From positions 3,968,001 to 4,032,000 of the forward strand of contig NZ_CP066831.1 in NCBI RefSeq assembly GCF_016598615.1: 64,000 nucleotides of DNA, given 5' to 3'. This document shows positions 41,954 through 50,350 of this stretch, one piece after another. This stretch comes from Streptomyces liliifuscus. GTDB taxonomy: Bacteria > Actinomycetota > Actinomycetes > Streptomycetales > Streptomycetaceae. Position numbers and translations under genes: made by a program. The notes beneath the pieces are model-generated. The model worked only from the letters and a program-made list of their open reading frames with translations. It was not told the origin of the DNA and did no database searches. Position 1 is the first letter of the stretch, and each line of letters begins with the position of its first letter.

Positions 41954-42760
41954 ATGGCCGACACCGTGCTCTACGAGGTGAGCGACGGACTCGCGACGAT
42001 CACGCTCAACCGCCCCGAGGCGATGAACGCGATGAACATCGAGACCAAGGTCGCCTTCCGCGAGGCGGCGCAGGCGGCCGCGGCGGACGATTCCGTACGG
42101 GCCGTGCTGCTCACCGCCGCCGGTGACCGTGCCTTCTGTGTGGGCCAGGACCTCAAGGAGCACATCGGCGGGCTGCTGGCGGCGCGCGAGTCCGGCTCTG
42201 GCGAGGGTGTCATGAGCACCGTCCAGGAGCACTACAACCCGATCGTGCGGGCCCTGACCGGGGCGGCGAAGCCGGTCGTGGCGGCGGTCAACGGGGTGGC
42301 GGCCGGCGCTGGCCTCGGTTTCGCCCTCGCGGCGGACTATCGCATCGTCGCCGACACGGCTGCCTTCAACACGTCGTTCGCCGGGGTCGCGTTGACCGCC
42401 GACTCCGGGATCTCGTGGACGCTGCCCCGGGTCGTCGGGCCTTCGCGGGCCGCGGATCTGCTGCTGTTTCCGCGCAGCATCACCGCGCAGGAGGCGTACG
42501 AGTTGGGGATCGCCAATCGGGTTGTGCCTTCTGCCGAGCTGGCGGCCGAGGCGGTGAAGGTGGCTCGGGGATTGGCCGAGGGGCCGACCTTGGCGTACGC
42601 CGCGCTCAAGGAGTCTCTTGCCTATGGGCTGACCCACTCGTTGGAGGAGACCTTGGAGAAGGAGGACGAGTTGCAGACTCGGGCCGGATCTTCCGAGGAC
42701 CATGTGATCGCTGTGCAGGCGTTCGTCAACAAGGAGAAGCCGAAGTACTTGGGGCGGTGA
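41954..42760 (+). CDS. Enoyl-CoA hydratase/isomerase (crotonase family)
   Basis: A 268-aa crotonase-fold protein. ITLNRPEAMNAMNI opens it, GDRAFCVGQDLKEH forms the first oxyanion strand and NGVAAGAGLGFALAADYRIV the second, with TADSGISWTLPRVVG carrying the later active-site loop. The loop resembles PaaG/PaaB-type enzymes of phenylacetate degradation, but no paa genes are near, so the acyl-CoA substrate is open. ATG at 41954 with GGAGGGGACCCCC upstream. Convergent with tag. Confidence 0.9.
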   Translation: MADTVLYEVSDGLATITLNRPEAMNAMNIETKVAFREAAQAAAADDSVRAVLLTAAGDRAFCVGQDLKEHIGGLLAARESGSGEGVMSTVQEHYNPIVRALTGAAKPVVAAVNGVAAGAGLGFALAADYRIVADTAAFNTSFAGVALTADSGISWTLPRVVGPSRAADLLLFPRSITAQEAYELGIANRVVPSAELAAEAVKVARGLAEGPTLAYAALKESLAYGLTHSLEETLEKEDELQTRAGSSEDHVIAVQAFVNKEKPKYLGR

Positions 42761-42785
42761 CCGTTTGTGGGGAGCTGCGGGCCGG

Positions 42786-42818
42786 TGGGGGCTGGTCGCG
42801 CAGTTCCCCGCGCCCCTA
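42786..42818 (-). repeat. Dispersed 3'-end repeat, copy 10, supplying the tag stop codon
   Basis: The minus-strand element begins with TAGGGGCGCGGGG; its TAG is the stop codon of the tag gene (42816-42818). Lies in the 55-bp gap between convergent genes. Confidence 0.9.
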
Positions 42819-43400
42819 AAGGGCGGCGCCTCTGGCCACGCAGTCTGCCAAGTGGTCGTTGACCAGGCCGCAGGCCTGCATCAAGGCGTAGGCCGTGGTG
42901 GGGCCGACGAAGCGGATGCCTTGTTTCTTGAGGGCCTTGGAGAGGGCCTTCGAGTCGTCGGTGACCGCGGGGACGTCGGCGAGGGCCTTCGGGGCCGGGC
43001 GGGTCGTCGGGTCGGGGGCGAAGGACCAGATCAGTTCGTCCAGCTCGCCCGGCGCCCACTGCGTGAGTACGCGCGCGTTGGCGACCGTCGCCTCGATCTT
43101 GGCGCGGTTGCGGATGATGCCGGGGTCGGCGAGGAGGCGCTCCTTGTCGGCGTCCGTGAACGTGGCGACCTCGGAGATCTTGAAGCCCGCGAAGGCGGTG
43201 CGGAAGCCCTCGCGGCGGCGCAGGATCGTGATCCAGGAGAGACCCGACTGGAAGGCCTCCAGGCACAGCCGCTCGTACAGCGCGTCGTCGCCGTGGACCG
43301 GGCGGCCCCACTCCTCGTCGTGGTACGCCACGTAGTCCTCGGTGGACAGGGCCCAGGGGCAGCGCAGGGCGCCGTCGGGGCCCTTCAGGGCGTCGCTCAC
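42816..43400 (-). CDS. tag: DNA-3-methyladenine glycosylase I
   Basis: A 194-aa protein matching Tag: CPWALSTEDYVAYHDEEWG at the start (zinc Cys and the catalytic Glu region), FQSGLSWITILRRREGFR, NRAKIEATVANARV and a C-terminal HLADC. It removes 3-methyladenine from alkylated DNA. In Tag, zinc is bound by Cys/His at both ends, and these residues appear present. GTG at 43400 in a GTGA overlap with the DivIVA-like gene, so the two are coupled. The stop lies in a dispersed repeat. Confidence 0.93.
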   Translation of the reverse strand: MSDALKGPDGALRCPWALSTEDYVAYHDEEWGRPVHGDDALYERLCLEAFQSGLSWITILRRREGFRTAFAGFKISEVATFTDADKERLLADPGIIRNRAKIEATVANARVLTQWAPGELDELIWSFAPDPTTRPAPKALADVPAVTDDSKALSKALKKQGIRFVGPTTAYALMQACGLVNDHLADCVARGAAL

Positions 43401-43750
43401 CGGTTGTCCTCCTCGGCGGGCTTGTCCAGGGAGGTGGACCGGGCCGCGTGGGCCGCTCCGGCCAGCGCGGCCTCCAGGTCGGAGATCCGGGCGTCCCGCT
43501 CGGCCAGCTCGGCGCCGAGGCGGCCCAGGGCGTCGTCCACGTCCGCCATGCGGTAGCCGCGCATCGTGAGCGGGAAGCGCAGGGCCTCCACGTCACCGCG
43601 GTGCAGGGGGCGGTCCAGGGGCAACGGATCCTGGAGGCGCTCCGGCGGGGTCTCAGGGAGGGCGCTGCTCTCGCCGCCGCCCACCACGGAGAGAGTCACC
43701 GCGCCGACCACGACGACTAGGGCGACGACCAGGAACAAGAACATGAACAT
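43397..43750 (-). CDS. DivIVA-domain small membrane protein
   Basis: A 117-aa protein. An N-terminal membrane helix (FMFLFLVVALVVVVGAVTL) is followed by the DivIVA pattern FPLTMRGYRMADVDDALGRL and a coiled coil (LGAELAERDARISDLEAAL). Full DivIVA proteins mark curved membrane and cell poles; this is a short membrane-anchored relative, in the place of M. tuberculosis Rv1209. ATG at 43750, or 43744. Overlaps tag by GTGA. Confidence 0.82.
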   Translation of the reverse strand: MFMFLFLVVALVVVVGAVTLSVVGGGESSALPETPPERLQDPLPLDRPLHRGDVEALRFPLTMRGYRMADVDDALGRLGAELAERDARISDLEAALAGAAHAARSTSLDKPAEEDNR

Positions 43751-44016
43751 CGCTGAGGTACCCCTTCTGTTGTGCTGTGCCTCCGGGACGCCCCAGCCGG
43801 TGTCGAGGGGGCGACCGTGCTCGACCCTTCGGGCCTCCGCGCGCTCACCCCTCGGCACCGGCGCGCCCCTCCGGCTCCGCCGCACTCTGGTGCCGACGCG
43901 GACGCGTCGGCGCGGAAAGTATCAGGCTCCGATCGTGCCATGCGACTCTGACAGTTAGGGTCGCAGGCGGCGGAACGGCGACATCCGCTGCCGACTAACG
44001 GGAGAGGTCACAGGGG

Positions 44017-44877
44017 ATGCTCAGGCTGGGCAGGCGCGAGTTCGAGGCGCACGAGCCGGTGATCATGGCGATCGTGAACCGGACCCCGGACTCCTTCTAC
44101 GACCAGGGCGCCACCTTCCGCGACGGGCCCGCGCTCGCGCGCGTGGAGCAGGCGGTGTCCGAGGGCGCGGCCATCATCGACATCGGCGGGGTCAAGGCCG
44201 GACCGGGCGAGGAGGTAACGGCCGACGAGGAGGCGCGGCGGACGGTCGGCTTCGTCGCCGAGGTGCGGCGCCGTTTCCCCGACGTGATCATCAGCGTCGA
44301 CACCTGGCGGCACGAGGTGGGCGAGGCCGTGTGCGAGGCGGGTGCGGATCTGCTCAACGACGCGTGGGGCGGGGTCGATCCCCGGCTCGCGGAGGTCGCC
44401 GGGCGATACGGGGTGGGGCTGGTGTGCACGCACGCCGGTGAGACCCAGCCCCGGACCCGTCCTCACCGCATCGCGTACGACGACGTCATGGCCGACATCC
44501 TGCGGGTGACGCTGGCGCTGGCCGAGCGGGCCGTGGAGATGGGGGTGGCGCGGGAGTCCGTGCTGATCGATCCCGGGCACGACTTCGGGAAGAACACGCG
44601 GCACAGTCTTGAGGCGACGCGGCGGCTCGGGGAGATGGTGGAGACGGGGTGGCCCGTGCTGGTGTCCCTGTCCAACAAGGACTTTGTGGGTGAGACGCTC
44701 GATCGGCCGGTGAAGGAGCGGGTGGTCGGGACGCTCGCGACCACCGCCGTGTCGGCGTGGTTGGGGGCTCAGGTCTACCGGGTCCACGAGGTCGCCGAGA
44801 CGCGGCAGGTCCTGGACATGGTCGCGTCGATCGCCGGCCATCGCCCGCCTGCCGTTGCCCGGCGGGGGCTGGCGTAG
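44017..44877 (+). CDS. folP: Dihydropteroate synthase (FolP2-like)
   Basis: A 286-aa TIM-barrel protein with family order: IMAIVNRTPDSFYD (residues 15-28), AAIIDIGGVKAGPG, ISVDTW, LLNDAWGG, then LIDPGHDFGKN. It joins pteridine diphosphate to p-aminobenzoate. The second motif reads DIGGVKAGPG where classical DHPS has DIGGESTRPG, as in mycobacterial FolP2, which is reported to lack normal DHPS activity. A specialised role is therefore possible. ATG at 44017. Followed by the 207-bp inverted repeat. Confidence 0.9.
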   Translation: MLRLGRREFEAHEPVIMAIVNRTPDSFYDQGATFRDGPALARVEQAVSEGAAIIDIGGVKAGPGEEVTADEEARRTVGFVAEVRRRFPDVIISVDTWRHEVGEAVCEAGADLLNDAWGGVDPRLAEVAGRYGVGLVCTHAGETQPRTRPHRIAYDDVMADILRVTLALAERAVEMGVARESVLIDPGHDFGKNTRHSLEATRRLGEMVETGWPVLVSLSNKDFVGETLDRPVKERVVGTLATTAVSAWLGAQVYRVHEVAETRQVLDMVASIAGHRPPAVARRGLA

Positions 44878-45083
44878 GGCCTTTTTCGCCCCCGCCGCCC
44901 CTGCCCATTCCCGTCCCTTTCGGGGGCCGGCCCCCGAACCCCCGCTCCTCAAACGCCGGAGGGGCTGGTTTTCAGCCCGTCCGGCGTTTGAGGACGAGGC
45001 CGTTCAGGCCGACAGCGGGGGTCTGGGGGCGGCAGCCCCCAGGGACGGGACGGGTAGGGGCGGCGGGGGCGAGGAAAAGGCCC
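44877..45083. repeat. 207-bp nested inverted repeat filling a convergent gap
   Basis: Outer arms at about 44877-44918 and 45042-45083 are nearly complementary (starting GGCCTTTTTCGCCCCCGCCG). The inner arms CTCAAACGCCGGA (44948-44960) and TCCGGCGTTTGAG (44980-44992) pair perfectly, with GGGCTG/CAGCCC inside. A side hairpin lies at 45023-45042. It covers the whole space between the stops of folP and the LOG gene. Very similar CTCAAACGCCGGA elements recur in Streptomyces genomes. Confidence 0.85.
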
Positions 45084-45084
45084 C

Positions 45085-45843
45085 CTACCTCCCCGCCTCC
45101 TTCGACACCAACGCCACCGCCTCGTCCACGTCGTCCGTGAGGTGGAACAGGAGCAGGTCCTTCTCCGAGGCCTTGCCCTGGGCGATCAGGGTGTTCTTGA
45201 GCCAGTCCACCAGCCCGCCCCAGTACTCCGTACCGAAGAGGACGATCGGGAAGCGGGTGACCTTCTGGGTCTGGACGAGGGTGAGCGCCTCGAAGAGTTC
45301 GTCGAGGGTGCCGAGCCCGCCGGGCAGGACCACGAACCCCTGGGCGTACTTCACGAACATCATCTTCCGCACGAAGAAGTAGCGGAAGTTGAGACCGATG
45401 TCGACATACTGATTGAGCCCCTGCTCGAAGGGGAGCTCGATACCGAGCCCGACGGAGATGCCCTTCGCCTCGCAGGCACCCTTGTTGGCGGCCTCCATGG
45501 CGCCGGGACCGCCACCCGTGATCACGGCGAAGCCCGCCTCGACCAGCCCGCGCCCGAGCGCGACCCCCGCCTCGTACTCCGGAGAGTCCGCCGGCGTCCG
45601 CGCCGAGCCGAACACACTGATCGCGGGCGGCAGTTCGGCCAGCGTGCCGAAGCCCTCGATGAACTCCGACTGGATGCGCAGCACCCGCCAGGGATCGGTG
45701 TGGACCCAGTCCGACGGCCCGCCCGCGTCCAGCAGCCGCTGGTCCGTCGTGCTGGCCTGCACCTGTCCCCGCCTGCGCAGCACGGGGCCCAGCCGCTGCT
45801 CCTCCGGTGGCCGCTTCTTGCCCTCCGGGTTGCCAGTAGCCAT
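45085..45843 (-). CDS. LOG-family nucleotide 5'-monophosphate phosphoribohydrolase (TIGR00730)
   Basis: A 252-aa protein. GFAVITGGGPGAMEAANKGA and the late PGGLGTLDELFEAL are the LOG signatures; the PGGxGTxxE motif holds the catalytic residues that cut N6-modified AMP to a free base (cytokinin) and ribose-5-phosphate. Also called Rossmann-fold TIGR00730; M. tuberculosis Rv1205 is the equivalent. ATG at 45843 after GGAGGGAGCGGAC. Same strand as dapE upstream, 106 bp apart. Confidence 0.9.
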   Translation of the reverse strand: MATGNPEGKKRPPEEQRLGPVLRRRGQVQASTTDQRLLDAGGPSDWVHTDPWRVLRIQSEFIEGFGTLAELPPAISVFGSARTPADSPEYEAGVALGRGLVEAGFAVITGGGPGAMEAANKGACEAKGISVGLGIELPFEQGLNQYVDIGLNFRYFFVRKMMFVKYAQGFVVLPGGLGTLDELFEALTLVQTQKVTRFPIVLFGTEYWGGLVDWLKNTLIAQGKASEKDLLLFHLTDDVDEAVALVSKEAGR

Positions 45844-45949
45844 GTCCGCTCCCTCCACACGTGCGGGTCGTTCCGCCCCAGCGTAGATCTACGCGGGTTA
45901 CGGAGGGGGGACGCCGACATGTCCGCCATGAACAGCCGTCAGGTACGGG

Positions 45950-47029
45950 TCAGGCGGTGAGCCACGCCCTCAGCCGCTCCTCGCCCGCGAGGATCTTCGC
46001 GATTTCCACCCTTTCGTCCCGCTTGTGTGCCAGATGCGGGTTTCCGGGACCGTAGTTGACGGCCGGGACGCCGAGGGCGCTGAAGCGGGAGACGTCCGTC
46101 CAGCCGTACTTGGGCTGGGGGGTGCCCCCGACGGCCTCGATGAAGGCGGCGGCCGCGGGGTGGGAGAGGCCCGGCAGCGCCGCGCCGCTGTGGTCGTCGA
46201 CCACGAACTCCTCGACACCGCAGTCGGCGAAGACCTCGTGGACGTGGGCCAGCGCTTCGGCCTCCGTGCGGTCCGGCGCGTAACGGAAGTTGACGGTCAC
46301 CACGCACTCGTCGGGGATGACGTTGCCCGCCACCCCGCCCGAGATGCCGACGGCGTTGAGGCCCTCGCGGTACTCCAGGCCGTCGATGACCGGGTAGCGC
46401 GGCTCGTAGGAGGCGAGGCGCGCAAGGATCGGGGCGGCTGCGTGGATGGCGTTGGAGCCCATCCAGCCGCGCGCGGAGTGCGCCCGCTCGCCCGTCGTCC
46501 TCAGCAGCACCCGCAGGGTTCCCTGGCAGCCGCCCTCGACCTGTCCGTCGGACGGCTCCAGAAGGACCGCGAAATCGCCCTCCAGCCACTCCGGGTGTGC
46601 CTCGGACACATGCTTCAGCCCGTTGAGGTGTGCGGCCACCTCTTCGTTGTCGTAGAAGACGAAGGTGAGGTCGCGATTGGGGGCCGGGACCGTGGCCGCG
46701 ATCCGCAGCTGGACGGCGACTCCCGACTTCATGTCGCAGGTGCCGCAGCCCCACAGCACGCCGTCCTCGTCGAGGCGCGAGGGCACGTTGTCGGCGATCG
46801 GGACCGTGTCGATGTGGCCGGCCAGGATCACTCGCTCGGCCCGGCCCAGGTTCGTACGCGCCACGACGTTGTTGCCGTACCGCTCGACCGTCAGGTGCGG
46901 CAGGGCGCTCAGCACGCCCTCGATCGCGTCCGCGAGGGGCTTCTCGTTGCCGCTCTCGGAGGGGAAGTCGACGAGCTGCGCGGTGAGCCGGGCGGCGTCC
47001 AGGGCAAGATCAAGTTGGGTGTCGGCCAT
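45950..47029 (-). CDS. dapE: Succinyl-diaminopimelate desuccinylase
   Basis: A 359-aa M20 metallopeptidase-fold enzyme. LAGHIDTVPIADN and GCGTCDMKSG are the first metal-site motifs, with EPSDGQVEGGCQG and a late GPGNPHLAHKRDE. It removes succinate from N-succinyl-LL-diaminopimelate, the penultimate stage toward meso-DAP for peptidoglycan and lysine. dapC (the transaminase of the same branch) is 2 kb away on the same strand. ATG at 47029. Confidence 0.93.
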   Translation of the reverse strand: MADTQLDLALDAARLTAQLVDFPSESGNEKPLADAIEGVLSALPHLTVERYGNNVVARTNLGRAERVILAGHIDTVPIADNVPSRLDEDGVLWGCGTCDMKSGVAVQLRIAATVPAPNRDLTFVFYDNEEVAAHLNGLKHVSEAHPEWLEGDFAVLLEPSDGQVEGGCQGTLRVLLRTTGERAHSARGWMGSNAIHAAAPILARLASYEPRYPVIDGLEYREGLNAVGISGGVAGNVIPDECVVTVNFRYAPDRTEAEALAHVHEVFADCGVEEFVVDDHSGAALPGLSHPAAAAFIEAVGGTPQPKYGWTDVSRFSALGVPAVNYGPGNPHLAHKRDERVEIAKILAGEERLRAWLTA

Positions 47030-47147
47030 GCCGTCGACCCTAACGCGGCGCACGCCGCGGCCCTGTCGGTGGCCTGATACCTCTGCCGTCACTGGCTTGT
47101 CCACAGTCCCACGGATGGCCGACAGTACTCTCCAGTACCTTGTACGC

Positions 47148-48140
47148 GTGCCAGAGCCGTCCCCCACCTCCGCCAGGTCCGTACGCCGTGGTCGTCTCCT
47201 CCGTTCCGGAGCCGCCTTCGCCGTGCTGCTCGCCCTCGCCGGCTATCTCGCCGTGCAGTACCTGACAGGGAGCACAGGAGAACCGAAGTGCACGGTCGTC
47301 TCCGGCAGGGGCGACGGAGCGTCGTACGAGTTCACGGCGGAACAGGCGGTGAACGCGGCGACGATCACGGCCGTCGGCACCAACCGCGGTGTGCCCGAGC
47401 GCGCCGTCACGATCGCCCTCGCGACGGCCCTCCAGGAGTCCGCCCTGCGCAACATCAGCCACGGCGACCGTGACTCGCTGGGCCTGTTCCAGCAGCGGCC
47501 GTCGCAGGGCTGGGGCACCGAGAAGGAGATCCTGGACCCGGCGTACGCGGCGGGCGAGTTCTACGAACACCTGGAGAAGGTGCCGGACTACACGAAACTG
47601 CCGCTCACCGTCGCCGCGCAGCGCGTCCAGCGCAGCGGCTTCCCGGAGGCGTACGCCAAGCACGAGCCGGACGCCACGCTCCTCGCCGCGGCCCTGACCG
47701 GGCGCGCGGCCGCCACCTTCACCTGCGAGGGCCGTCCGAGCACACCCCCCGAGGGCCCGGACGCGGTACGTGCCGCGCTCGTACGGGACTTCGGGCGCGA
47801 CGCGTTCCAGGAGACGGGCGCCGAGGTGGCCGCCACGCCCTCGGCGTCTCCGTCGGCTCCGACGGCCGTGCCGTCGACCTCCTCGACCGGTACCAGTGGC
47901 CCCGGCGGCACCCGCACCGTGACCGTGACCGTCCCGAAGACCCCGGCCGCGCAGGGCGGGGAGCGGCGGCGCGGCTGGGCCCTGGCGCACTGGGCGGTGG
48001 CCAACTCCTCGGCGCTGCACGTCGAGCGTGTCTCGTACGCAGGCAGGTCGTGGACGGCCGGGAGCACCCGGAGCGAGTGGCGCGACGACTCGGGTGCGAG
48101 CAACTCCACGGGCGAAGTCCGAATCGTCACCGGGCAGTAG
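47148..48140 (+). CDS. Membrane-anchored protein with lysozyme-like motif, unknown
   Basis: A 330-aa protein: short basic N-terminus, one membrane helix (FAVLLALAGYLAVQYL), then an external domain with ATALQESALRNISHGDRDSLG and LFQQRPSQGWG, resembling the QES...GLFQ pattern of lytic transglycosylase/lysozyme folds. A Ser/Thr/Pro linker and a C-terminal WRDDSGASNSTGEV segment follow. Homologues are often labelled heavy metal transporter, which the sequence does not support. GTG 47148 is taken; ATG 47115 is possible. Divergent from dapE. Confidence 0.78.
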   Translation: MPEPSPTSARSVRRGRLLRSGAAFAVLLALAGYLAVQYLTGSTGEPKCTVVSGRGDGASYEFTAEQAVNAATITAVGTNRGVPERAVTIALATALQESALRNISHGDRDSLGLFQQRPSQGWGTEKEILDPAYAAGEFYEHLEKVPDYTKLPLTVAAQRVQRSGFPEAYAKHEPDATLLAAALTGRAAATFTCEGRPSTPPEGPDAVRAALVRDFGRDAFQETGAEVAATPSASPSAPTAVPSTSSTGTSGPGGTRTVTVTVPKTPAAQGGERRRGWALAHWAVANSSALHVERVSYAGRSWTAGSTRSEWRDDSGASNSTGEVRIVTGQ

Positions 48141-48503
48141 TACGGGCCGTCACCCGTTGGAGGCATGCCCGGCGCGGCACGTCGACGCTCGCCGGGTATT
48201 TCCTCCGGCCCTTCCCGCGTCTGTCGCGAATCAGCTGAATCCCTTGGGAACAAAGGGCCGTAGCCATTCGGCAGACTTTCTCACCGGACGTTCTTTGCCC
48301 GGGTTTCTCCACAGCTGATAATGCGACGCATTGCCAACTCTTTACGTTGGATCACCGCAACCTTCGCGGACTTCGAGCGGTAGTCACTGCGTCCGAGCCC
48401 GGAACGATCAACAGCCGGTCGATCGACGGCAGACCGACAGCCAGCCGGTCAACTGCCGGGCACGGCACGACACTTCACCGTTCTCTTCCGTCAAAGGAGC
48501 ATC
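48141..48503. other. 363-bp leader/promoter region of the secreted Ala-rich protein
   Basis: Contains a perfect inverted repeat AATGCG-A-CGCATT (48320-48332) followed by CCAAC-TCTTTAC-GTTGG (48334-48350), two adjacent operator-like sites in a locally AT-rich patch. The rest, to the GGAG ribosome site, is unremarkable. No gene seen. Confidence 0.5.
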
Positions 48504-48911
48504 ATGTCCCTCCCCCTGACCCGCCGGATCGCCCGTGCCGCGCTGCTCGTCGCAGCGGGAGCGGCAGCCGGGGTCGGTGCGGCCGGCTCCGCGAGCGCGG
48601 CCGAACTGCCGGCCACCCCCGACCTCGGCGGGCTGTCCGCGCTGGACAACGCGGGCACCACCGTCGACGGCGCCGCGCAGAACGCCACCGGGCTCGCGGG
48701 CAACGCGGGCAGCAAGGCCGTCAAGAAGGCCGTGCCGACCGCGGGCAAGACCGGCGGCAAGGCCGTCAAGACCACGACTCCCGCCGCGCAGAAGACCGCG
48801 GGGGATGCCGCGGGGACCGCGGGTGAAGTGCTCGGGGACGCGGCGGGGGCCACCGGTGGTGGGCTGCCCGGGGCGGGGCAGCTGCCGCTTCAGGGTCTGC
48901 CGCTCGGCTAA
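48504..48911 (+). CDS. Small secreted Ala/Gly-rich protein
   Basis: A 135-aa protein with a Sec signal peptide (RRIARAALLVAAGAAAGVGA, cleavage near SASA-AE). The mature part is low-complexity with Lys/Thr/Ala runs (KAVKKAVPTAGKTGGKAVK) and ends LPLQGLPLG, a C-terminal style seen in several small Streptomyces secreted proteins. No catalytic motif. ATG at 48504 after AAAGGAGCATC. Function unknown; cell-surface or envelope location inferred. Confidence 0.8.
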   Translation: MSLPLTRRIARAALLVAAGAAAGVGAAGSASAAELPATPDLGGLSALDNAGTTVDGAAQNATGLAGNAGSKAVKKAVPTAGKTGGKAVKTTTPAAQKTAGDAAGTAGEVLGDAAGATGGGLPGAGQLPLQGLPLG

Positions 48912-48930
48912 GCCCTCCGGGGGCTTTACG

Positions 48931-48970
48931 GAGAAGGGGTCCAGGGAGTTTCTTCCCTGGACCCCTTCTC
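48931..48970 (+). terminator. 17-bp perfect terminator after the secreted protein gene
   Basis: Arms GAGAAGGGGTCCAGGGA and its exact complement around GTTTCT, followed by TTG. Among the strongest hairpins in the window. Confidence 0.92.
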
Positions 48971-48973
48971 TTG

Positions 48974-49033
48974 TGCCCGGTGGGTGCGTGCCCGGTGGGT
49001 GCGTGCCCGGTGGGTGCGTGCCCGGTGGGTGCG
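48974..49033. repeat. Four 15-bp tandem repeats
   Basis: Four perfect copies of TGCCCGGTGGGTGCG between the terminator and a dispersed repeat. Not part of a credible gene. Confidence 0.9.
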
Positions 49034-49053
49034 TGGGTGGGTGCGGGTGCGTC

Positions 49054-49084
49054 GTGGCTGGTCGCGCAGTTCCCCGCGCCCCTA
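49054..49084 (-). repeat. Dispersed 3'-end repeat, copy 11, supplying the dapC stop codon
   Basis: Minus-strand TAGGGGCGCGGGG; the TAG (49082-49084) ends dapC. In the convergent gap after 48911. Confidence 0.9.
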
Positions 49085-50182
49085 AAGGGGCGCGAGCCGG
49101 TTTACCGCTGCCTGTACCCGGTCGTCCGTTGCCGTCAGTGCCACGCGTACGAAGGTGTCGCCCGCGGGGCCGTAGAAGTCGCCCGGGGCCACCAGGATGC
49201 CCAGGTCGGCGAGATGGGCGACGGTGTCCCAGCAGGGCTCGTCCCTGGTGGCCCAGAGGTAGAGGCTGGCCTCGCTGTGCTCGATGCGGAAGCCGTGGGC
49301 CAGGAGGGCGTCGCGCAGGGCGGTGCGGCGGGCGGTGTAGCGGGCGCGCTGTTCCTGGACGTGGGTGTCGTCGGAGAGCGCGGCGACCGTCGCGGCCTGG
49401 GTGGGCGCGGAGGTCATCATGCCGCCGTGCTTGCGGATCTGGAGGAGGTCGCCGAGGACCGCGGGGTCACCGGCCAGGAACGCCGAGCGGTAGCCCGCCA
49501 GATTGGACCGCTTCGAGAGCGAGTGGACCGACACGATCCCCTCGTACGAGCCGCCGCACACCTCGGGGTGCAGGACCGAGACCGGGTCGGCCTCCCAGCC
49601 CAGCTCGATGTAGCACTCGTCGGAGAAGACGAGGATGCCGTGCTCGCGCGCCCAGGCCACGATCCGGGTGAGTTCCGGGAGGGAGAGCACCCGGCCGGTC
49701 GGGTTCGACGGGGAGTTGAGCCACAACAGCTTCAGGCCGGTGGGGTCCAGGTCCGTCGGGTCGTCGTACGCCACGTAGTCCGCGCGGGCCAGCCGGGCGC
49801 CCACCTCGTACGTCGGGTAGGCCAGGCGCGGGTAGGCGACCCGGTCGCCGGGGCCCAGGCCCAGCTGTGTGGGCAGCCAGGCCACCAGTTCCTTGGAGCC
49901 GACCACCGGCAGGACGTTGCGGTGGGTGAAGTCCCGTGCGCCCAGCCGTCGCTCGCACCAGCCCACCAGGGCGTCCCGCAGCTCCGGCGTGCCCCACACC
50001 GTGGGATAGCCGGGCGAGTCGGCGGCCGCGACCAGGGCTTTCTGGATCAGGTCGGGCACCGGGTCGACCGGGGTGCCGACGGACAGGTCGACGATGCCGC
50101 CCGGGTGAGCGGCGGCCGTCGCCTTGAAGGGCTCCAGCTTGTCCCAGGGGAAGGTGGGAAGCCGGTCGGAGACTGCGGACAC
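49082..50182 (-). CDS. dapC: Succinyldiaminopimelate transaminase
   Basis: A 366-aa class I/II PLP aminotransferase: NSPSNPTGRVLS, VFSDECYIELG and the Schiff-base lysine in VHSLSKRSNLAGYR (about residue 235). Actinobacterial DapC converts N-succinyl-2-amino-6-ketopimelate with glutamate, and may also transaminate prephenate. The neighbour fdxA matches M. tuberculosis fdxC-dapC (Rv1177-Rv1178). GTG at 50182 (VSAVSDRLPTFPWDKL). The stop codon is supplied by a dispersed repeat. Confidence 0.9.
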   Translation of the reverse strand: MSAVSDRLPTFPWDKLEPFKATAAAHPGGIVDLSVGTPVDPVPDLIQKALVAAADSPGYPTVWGTPELRDALVGWCERRLGARDFTHRNVLPVVGSKELVAWLPTQLGLGPGDRVAYPRLAYPTYEVGARLARADYVAYDDPTDLDPTGLKLLWLNSPSNPTGRVLSLPELTRIVAWAREHGILVFSDECYIELGWEADPVSVLHPEVCGGSYEGIVSVHSLSKRSNLAGYRSAFLAGDPAVLGDLLQIRKHGGMMTSAPTQAATVAALSDDTHVQEQRARYTARRTALRDALLAHGFRIEHSEASLYLWATRDEPCWDTVAHLADLGILVAPGDFYGPAGDTFVRVALTATDDRVQAAVNRLAPL

Positions 50183-50248
50183 GGATTCTGGCTCACTTTC
50201 TCGTACGGACGGGGGTGTCCGCACGGACGGGTGGCACGTACGGCAAAC

Positions 50249-50289
50249 GCCTCGGTCCCGTACGGCGGCAGGCCGTACGGGACCGAGGC
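50249..50289 (-). terminator. 18-bp perfect terminator between fdxA and dapC
   Basis: Arms GCCTCGGTCCCGTACGGC and the exact complement around GGCAG. It lies after fdxA on the minus strand and should limit read-through into dapC. Confidence 0.9.
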
Positions 50290-50350
50290 GGCGCTTGTAC
50301 CGCCGGCGGGGCCACAGCGTCGCTGGGTGGGGCCCCGGCGTACGTGCCGC

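Noticed and set aside
47148..48140. Heavy-metal transporter label often given to this family
   Set aside because: One membrane helix only, no metal motifs; the QES...GLFQQRPSQGWG pattern points to a lysozyme-like fold instead.
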